A stretch of DNA of 64,000 bases from Sapria himalayana (lineage: Eukaryota; Streptophyta; Magnoliopsida; Malpighiales; Rafflesiaceae): NCBI GenBank assembly GCA_029783825.1, contig JAREIK010001333.1, positions 707,090-771,089 on the forward strand, given 5' to 3'. The notes under the pieces are model-generated. The model did no database searches. It saw nothing but the letters and a program-made list of their open reading frames with translations, and had not been told where the DNA came from. Position 1 is the first letter of the stretch. Every line of letters starts with the position of its first letter. Shown here piece after piece: positions 61,137-64,000 of this stretch. The position numbers and the translations under genes were made by a program.

Positions 61137-62333
61137 ATTATGTTGCTTTTGAAATTTACGTTTCATTTTTTTAAAAAAATTATTTCTATTTTGTGTTTCA
61201 CCATTCTTCCTCTTTCATATCTTTTCTTTGATCATAGTGTAGTGGTGACATGTTCTTTTTGTTGTTGTACGGGGCATACTTGAGAGAGATGTGGATGTTT
61301 CATCATCAGTTATGATGAATTTTTCAGGGTTCAAAGACTATACAATAGATCATTGGTCTAACTCAGGAGGAGTACCCAAAACTTTGTTCTTTGGGTGCTA
61401 TTGGGTTAGACATGTTTACATCTATTTTACTTTTTACTCATCATCTCACTCCATACTGTTGGGTTGTGGATTCAGGATTTAATAATTGTATCATAAATAA
61501 TTACATTATTCTTATTTCTTTTGTAGATGTCAGTCTTTGATATTGCCAAAATCAATGACATTGTTGTACGAGTCAAGTGGTATGATAATATTAATGTTAA
61601 CTACTTTCTCTTGACACGTATTTTATATGTACAAAAATTTTATTTCAATTTATTTTTTGTTGGTTGTTTTACAAAGTAATAAAATTCTGATATTGATTTC
61701 TTTTTTTTTTTTTTGTTTTTTTTATACATGATCTTTTTATTAGACATATGACTTGTCTGGAAGATTGGGTGTGATATATTGTATTTATTTTTTTTGACTC
61801 GCAAAAATCTTTTTGGATGCATATGTATTATTATTTTTTGTTATTTTATACTTGATCTTTTTATTAGTAATTCATTCTCAATTGAGATATCATTGACAAT
61901 AGAAAATTAATGTTTCAAAGTTGAGCATCAAATGAGTATTATCTTTTAATTTTAAAATATGTCATTTAGAAAAATATACTAGAGTTTCTTATTTAGCATG
62001 TTAAGATGGTGCTATAAGATATATATTCTATCTCAATTACAAAAATATTTGGGGGTCCCTTGTAGAATATTAATGTATGATGATTTAGATATAGAATAAT
62101 TTTTTTTAATTATTGTATTTGATTTATATGATTATCAATATTTAAAGAAATATCTTAATTTGTTCATTTTTGTAAAAATTTTATGAAAAATAAAAATATA
62201 GTTGAAACGTGTCATTAAAATATTGAGAAATAATAATGTATTAGAATATATTTTAATTTGCTTTTTTATATATATAAAAAGCATTTGATAATTAATTAAA
62301 TATTCTGTGATGATATTCTCACACATAATTAGA
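60434..62333. other. Probable intron or downstream sequence of the LRR gene
   Basis: No LRR-coding exon is recognisable. There is a CA/TA compound microsatellite at about 61058-61134. A less AT-rich segment at 61290-61500 contains a frame that does not resemble LRRs. Confidence 0.45.
61058..61134. repeat. CA/TA compound microsatellite
   Basis: About 12 CA units, then a short AT-rich link, then about 15 TA units. Confidence 0.95.
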
Positions 62334-62705
62334 GTTGTCGAACAGGTCGGGCCGGGTTGACCCAGCCCATTTTTGGTGGCCCAATCGGGTCACCGTGCCG
62401 TGCCCAGCACGACCTAGTACAATAACTTTGTTATGCTAAGCACAACACAACTTGAGAACTATCGCCTTGGCATGACCCACCGGCTCGGTTCGTACTTGGT
62501 TTGGGTTGGGTCGTACTTGGACTTGCCGGGTTGGGTCGGGCTGTATCCAGTTTTTTATGCTAAATTTTTAAAAAAATCCAGCTTAGACCTCGTGCTGGAT
62601 TATTGTGTCTTTGGGTCAGGCATACAGGCCGTGCTTGGCCCAACACGACCCATGGCACAGTTCCAAACTATGCCATGCTCGGGCCGCCCAGCCTATTTGA
62701 TACAT
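62334..62705. repeat. Dispersed GC-rich repeat, copy 4
   Basis: It begins AACAGGTCGGGCCGGGTTGA and includes TGGCCCAATCGGGTCACCGT, a word also present in copy 5 (TAGCTCAATCGAGTCACCGT). It ends with GGGCCGCCCAGCC. No protein-like reading. An ORF across it (62433-62747) is a composition artefact. Confidence 0.65.
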
Positions 62706-63694
62706 CTACACATAATGAGATCATTGGGAGTAAGAACTGATATTTGATTGAGATGATTAGGACTCCTATTTTTTTTGGGTGTGCCTCGATATTTTTTGGG
62801 AGATATAATAATAATCACTGATTTTCTAATTAATTAAATATTATCTTTTATTCTTGAAAGCTATTTCTCAGTGCAGCTCATATACTTAAGAGATTTTTAA
62901 TTTTTACCCAAGACTTTGAGTGTATTTATTATTATTAGGATTTCTCTTCAAATAGAGAGTAAATGATTACATGTGTATAAAATGTGTCTTCATTAATTAC
63001 TCATACTCAATAGATATATGTTTTTTTATTAGTAATTAGGAGGATCATTATGAGTATTATAGCCATTTTCTTTGAGAACACATTTTTCAAGGACTCAAAT
63101 AAATAGGAATATCTTTCAATACTACAGTAGTAAACTCATATTCTTGTCTCATTGTTATTCCTCATGGAGCAATAATAGATGATTATTATCATATACCTAT
63201 ACCTGATATGACCAACACAATTAATTTTGAGGAGAGTAGTGATATCTCTCCTTGTGCAGTGTGCTTAGGAGAGAAGCTTAATGTTTTACTAGATATGACA
63301 TGTGAATCCCTCAAATAAAGGGAGATGAGGATTAAAAGATTTGATAACCCAAATCTAAAAGTATATACTAGATGGTATGTCAGCGGTATCTCCCGGATGA
63401 GTCTTCTATTATATCAGTTGATCTGGTTCAAAGTAATTACTTAGATTTTTTGATTGTATTATCAAAGGAACTAAGGACGTGTTTCACTTAGTAAATTTAG
63501 TCTTTAATTTTTTTTTCTTTTTTTGTATTATACAGTTTATTTTTTTTTTATTTTTACTTGATAATTTTAAGATCTTGAACATTATTTATGAGGTACTTAG
63601 TTATCAAATGTAATAATATGTTATGTTGGAAGAATTGAGTACGATAATATATAATTATATGTATGTATTTTGCCAAATTTAAAATTGGTAGGTA
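62706..63694. other. AT-rich sequence, nothing recognised
   Basis: No known domain. A run near 63230-63300 is less AT-rich (GAGAGAAGCTTAATG) but has no coding similarity that I can name. Confidence 0.45.
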
Positions 63695-63960
63695 AGTAAA
63701 AGTGTCAACTGGGCTAGGCCTTCGAGTTTGGCCTGTGACACGACTCAAAAAAGTCATGCTACTGGATGTGTCAAATGGGCCATGCCATGCCGTCACGTCT
63801 TGGTTTTTGGTAGCTCAATCGAGTCACCGTGCCGTGCATGACATGACATAACTAAAATTTGGGCGGCCCAGCATTTTCCGCTAACACTAGTTTGGTTGGA
63901 TTTGGGCCAGACTGGATGCATCCAATGATTTTTTGCCCTAGCTTTTGGGGTGCATCCAAC
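63695..63960. repeat. Dispersed GC-rich repeat, copy 5
   Basis: It shares the TCAATCGNGTCACCGTGCCGTGC word and a GGGCGGCCCAGC end with copy 4, in the same orientation. It includes GGGCCATGCCATGCCGTCACG near 63776. It appears to continue toward the end of the window. Confidence 0.6.
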
Positions 63961-64000
63961 AATTTGATGCATTTTAATTTAATTTTTTTTTGGATTGTAG

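Noticed and set aside
62433..62747. 104-codon ORF
   Set aside because: Same cause: GC-rich repeat copy 4, with no protein-like pattern.

Overview
The window looks like nuclear DNA from a flowering plant: it is very AT-rich, it has long stretches without coding sequence, and it is mostly layers of decayed plant transposable elements. One host gene is recognisable, at the right. The LRR gene might point to a monocot, but the species cannot be settled from the sequence. I found no RNA genes, no CRISPR array and no prokaryotic-style operon. I also found no clear sign of an undescribed biological system; the interest lies in how the elements are nested and rearranged.

Left half (about 3.1-25.6 kb). 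A degenerate plus-strand Ty3/gypsy element of the Athila/Tat type runs gag, protease, RT, RNase H, integrase, 3' UTR, polypurine tract and 3' LTR. Two elements split it. A complete Ty1/copia element (4169-9400, two LTRs, tRNA-iMet-type primer site) sits inside gag. A 9.7-kb CACTA (En/Spm) transposon (11082-20770, AAC target duplications, two transposase-like genes, asymmetric sub-terminal arrays) sits inside RT. The gypsy reading resumes on the far side of each insertion.

Middle (about 26-42 kb). A minus-strand array of about four 1.2-1.5-kb units, each a protease-to-RT piece of another Tat-type element, lies at 28.0-33.4 kb. An inverted partial unit stands at its left edge, and a 491-bp solo LTR of the copia family is inserted in it. 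A minus-strand gypsy remnant with two diverged LTRs follows (about 34.9-40.2 kb). Its LTRs differ by two copies of a 103-bp repeat.

Right half (about 42-64 kb). There is an unidentified 100-codon open frame near 42.3 kb, then several broken copia pieces on both strands. A hAT transposon (52988-56458) has 8-bp target duplications and a BED/DUF659 transposase pseudogene. The 5' exons of an F-box-like/leucine-rich-repeat gene (58859-60433) follow; its remaining exons are not seen before the window ends. GC-rich islands of one dispersed repeat family occur near 34.6, 48.6, 58.3, 62.5 and 63.8 kb.

All identifications rest on reading translations and motifs by eye. No database search was run, and boundaries given as 'about' are estimates.
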